Source: an uncultured Trueperaceae bacterium (lineage in GTDB: Bacteria > Deinococcota > Deinococci > Deinococcales > Trueperaceae). From it: a DNA stretch of 14,651 nucleotides. The notes beneath the pieces are model-generated. The model did no database searches. It was not told the DNA's origin and worked only from the letters and a program-made list of their open reading frames with translations. Both the position numbers and the translations under genes were made by a program. Positions 13,145 to 14,651 of this stretch are shown here, one piece after another (position 1 is the stretch's first letter; every line of letters starts with the position of its first letter). The stretch covers positions 1 through 14,651 of the forward strand of contig CALCHY010000022.1 of assembly GCA_937907415.1 (NCBI GenBank), written 5' to 3'.

Positions 13145-13900
13145 TCACCGTTCCGCGCCGCGACTGGGCGCCTTGACGTTCGACCGCGCGGAAACCGCGG
13201 CGTAAAGCAGGATGCCGGCCGCAACGCCGGCGTTGAGCGAGCCGACACGGCCAGCCAACGGAATCGCTACGAGTTCGTCGCAGCGTTCTCGCACCAAACG
13301 GCGCATGCCGTCGCCCTCCGAACCGATGACCAACGCTACGGGCCTAGCCCAATCGAGGTCGCTCGGGTCGTTGGTCGCACCGCCGTCTGCGCCGTACACC
13401 CACACGCCGTCCGCCTTCAACTCCTCGATGGTGCGCGCCAAGTTCGTCACGACCACTAGGGGAATGTGCGCCGTTGCCCCAGCCGCGGCCTTGACGACCA
13501 CGGCTGTGAGGGGCGCTGAACGTCGCTCCTCCATGACCACGCCGTGCGCGCCGAGCGCCTCCGCGCTGCGGATGATGGCACCGACGTTGCGCGGGTCGGT
13601 GAGGTGATCGAGCAGCACGAGCAGGAGCTGCTCACCGCGTTGGCTCGCCCGCTCGCTGGCTGCGGAAAGAGGCGCCGTCCTGATCTCGGGTAGAAGCGCG
13701 GCAACCCCCTGGTGCTGCGTGGTCTTGAGCTCCTGGTCTAGCTGGATGCGCGGCACTTCGTCAAGCGGCACGTCTGCCGCGCTGCTGGCGCGGCGCAGTT
13801 CCTTGAGGATGGCTGGCTGCACGCCGCGCGCGACGGCGACTCGCTCTACTTGCGAGTCGCGAAGGGCCTCCAAGACAGCGTTACGCCCGTAGATCCACAT
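13145..13900 (-). CDS. rlmB: 23S rRNA 2'-O-methyltransferase of the RlmB/SpoU (TrmH) family
   Basis: The 251-residue protein transfers methyl from S-adenosylmethionine to a ribose 2'-OH, in RlmB of the 23S rRNA peptidyl-transferase region (G2251 in E. coli numbering). An N-terminal L30e-like RNA-binding domain (about 1-75, starting MWIYGRNAVLEAL) precedes the knotted SPOUT domain. Motif 1 is LDHLTDPRNVGAIIRSAEALG (N105), motif 2 ALVIGSEGDGMRRLV (E195) and motif 3 IPLAGRVGSLNAGVAAG (S221, N223). The ATG at 13900 has a leaderless-type -10 box six bases upstream. The precise rRNA target is inferred from family; a TrmH-like relative remains possible. Confidence 0.93.
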   Translation of the reverse strand: MWIYGRNAVLEALRDSQVERVAVARGVQPAILKELRRASSAADVPLDEVPRIQLDQELKTTQHQGVAALLPEIRTAPLSAASERASQRGEQLLLVLLDHLTDPRNVGAIIRSAEALGAHGVVMEERRSAPLTAVVVKAAAGATAHIPLVVVTNLARTIEELKADGVWVYGADGGATNDPSDLDWARPVALVIGSEGDGMRRLVRERCDELVAIPLAGRVGSLNAGVAAGILLYAAVSARSNVKAPSRGAER

Positions 13901-13906
13901 GCCGGG

Positions 13907-13912
13907 AGTATA
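13907..13912 (-). promoter_or_regulatory. Candidate -10 box for leaderless rlmB transcription
   Basis: On the minus strand TATACT is followed by CCCGGC and then the rlmB ATG, the same six-base spacing as TATCAT before the NUDIX gene. A TTGGCT 21 nt upstream, inside the ribF end, is too far to be a standard -35 box. It suggests rlmB has its own promoter although it is only 27 nt after ribF. Confidence 0.55.
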
Positions 13913-13927
13913 CGTTCGTGGTCGGGC

Positions 13928-14651
13928 TCAGGCAGCCAAGAGGCGGCGCGCGGCCGCTTCGTCTGCCGCCAACTGCGCACGCAACTCGTCGACCCCCGCG
14001 AAGCGCACCTGCCCCCGCAGCCGCTCGACGAAGCGCACGTCGATGCTGGAGCCGTAGAGGTCGCCACTGAAGTCGAAGAGGTGCACCTCGAGCGCAGGCG
14101 GCGCCTCTGCGAACGTCGGGCGGGCGCCGACGTTCGCCATGCCGCCGAACGTCTCGTTCCCCACCGTGACCCGAACGGCGAACACGCCGGAGGGTAGGGC
14201 CTTGCCAGGCGCCACCTCGAGGTTGGCGGTGGGGTAACCGATGCTGCGCCCGCGTTGCTGACCAAGCGCTACCGTGCCGCGCACGAGGTAAGGCTCGCCG
14301 AGTAGCACGGCAGCGCCAGTCACGTCGCCTTCCGCTAGCAGGTCCCTGATGCGCGACGACTTGACCGGCACGCCATCTACCTCTAGCAGGGTGAAGGCTT
14401 CTAGGTGGTCCGTGATGGTGCGCAAGTCGGCAATGTCGCCGCTCCGACCGTTCCCGAAGCGGAAATCCTCGCCGACCACGATTGCAACGGGCTCGAGCGC
14501 GGCCAGCTCGCCCAGCCACAGCTCCTTGGGCGTGGCGGCGAACGCCTTATCGAAGGTCAGGTTGACGACCGCGCCCGGCGCGAACTCGGCAAGGGTGAGG
14601 AGCTTCTCCTCCGGGGTCATGAGGTAGGTGGCGCCTTCGAACAGCACGCGT
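13928..14651 (-). CDS. ribF: Bifunctional riboflavin kinase/FAD synthetase, 5' end beyond the window
   Basis: About 240 C-terminal residues are visible out of roughly 300 expected. The protein phosphorylates riboflavin to FMN and adenylates FMN to FAD. The visible N-terminal part is the end of the nucleotidyltransferase (FAD synthetase) domain with VVGEDFRFGNGRSGD and KSSRIRDLL. The flavokinase domain follows, with LVRGTVALGQQRGRSIGYPTAN (PTAN motif for Mg-ATP), GVFAVRVTVGNETFGGMANVGARPTF and EVHLFDFSGDLYG. The N-terminal FDG-x-H-x-GH motif should lie outside the right edge. ribF near rpsO-pnp is a common bacterial arrangement; here rlmB and the S9 peptidase stand between them. Confidence 0.95.
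   Translation of the reverse strand, partial: RVLFEGATYLMTPEEKLLTLAEFAPGAVVNLTFDKAFAATPKELWLGELAALEPVAIVVGEDFRFGNGRSGDIADLRTITDHLEAFTLLEVDGVPVKSSRIRDLLAEGDVTGAAVLLGEPYLVRGTVALGQQRGRSIGYPTANLEVAPGKALPSGVFAVRVTVGNETFGGMANVGARPTFAEAPPALEVHLFDFSGDLYGSSIDVRFVERLRGQVRFAGVDELRAQLAADEAAARRLLAA

Noticed and set aside
1..14651. CRISPR array, toxin-antitoxin pair or defence system
   Set aside because: No regularly spaced repeats with unique spacers and no pair of small genes with recognisable toxin or antitoxin motifs were seen on either strand.

Overview
The window is high-GC bacterial chromosome (about 60-65% G+C by eye). Two things suggest a Deinococcota lineage, possibly near Truepera or Deinococcus. 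One is the style of the housekeeping proteins. The other is several -10 boxes (TATCAT, TATACT) placed only 6-10 nt before GTG or ATG start codons, a leaderless arrangement known to be common in that group. The assignment is an inference from sequence style; no search was run.

The first 4 kb is a mobile-element zone. A complete IS3-family element (73-1403, 16-bp perfect terminal repeats, orfA/orfB in a -1 frameshift arrangement) abuts the C-terminal half of a tyrosine integrase (1404-1919) that has lost its N-terminus. A second element of IS1634/IS4-like type follows (about 1940-3953). It encodes one DDE transposase and has long imperfect inverted ends; the left end carries a 9-nt insertion that forms a small hairpin. 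A TGTTG repeat on each side looks like its target-site duplication.

From 3982 to 5206 the window holds a small pyrophosphatase-like gene on the minus strand whose start is in doubt, then about 390 bp without a clear gene, and a tRNA-Pro(GGG) on the minus strand with encoded CCA, a good promoter and a probable terminator. On the plus strand a tiny membrane protein overlaps (GTGA) an open frame. That frame runs without a stop into an isopentenyl-diphosphate-isomerase-like NUDIX hydrolase (5479-6150).

From 6163 to the right edge everything is on the minus strand and looks like conserved core genome. In transcription order it is ribF (partial), rlmB, an S9 prolyl-oligopeptidase-family peptidase, rpsO, pnp and rnj (RNase J). 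The rpsO-pnp pair carries an intergenic hairpin of the kind used for pnp control elsewhere. A 5'-3'/endo-RNase (RNase J) directly follows a 3'-5' phosphorolytic exonuclease (PNPase). Both enzymes carry disordered basic tails, which suggests a coordinated RNA-processing and decay locus. The pnp stop codon lies in a 14-bp tandem repeat array.

I see no CRISPR array, rRNA or defence system. No previously undescribed system is clearly visible. The most unusual points are the pnp terminal repeat, the small-membrane-ORF/NUDIX junction, the frame conflict in the pyrophosphatase-like gene and the structure of the two IS elements.
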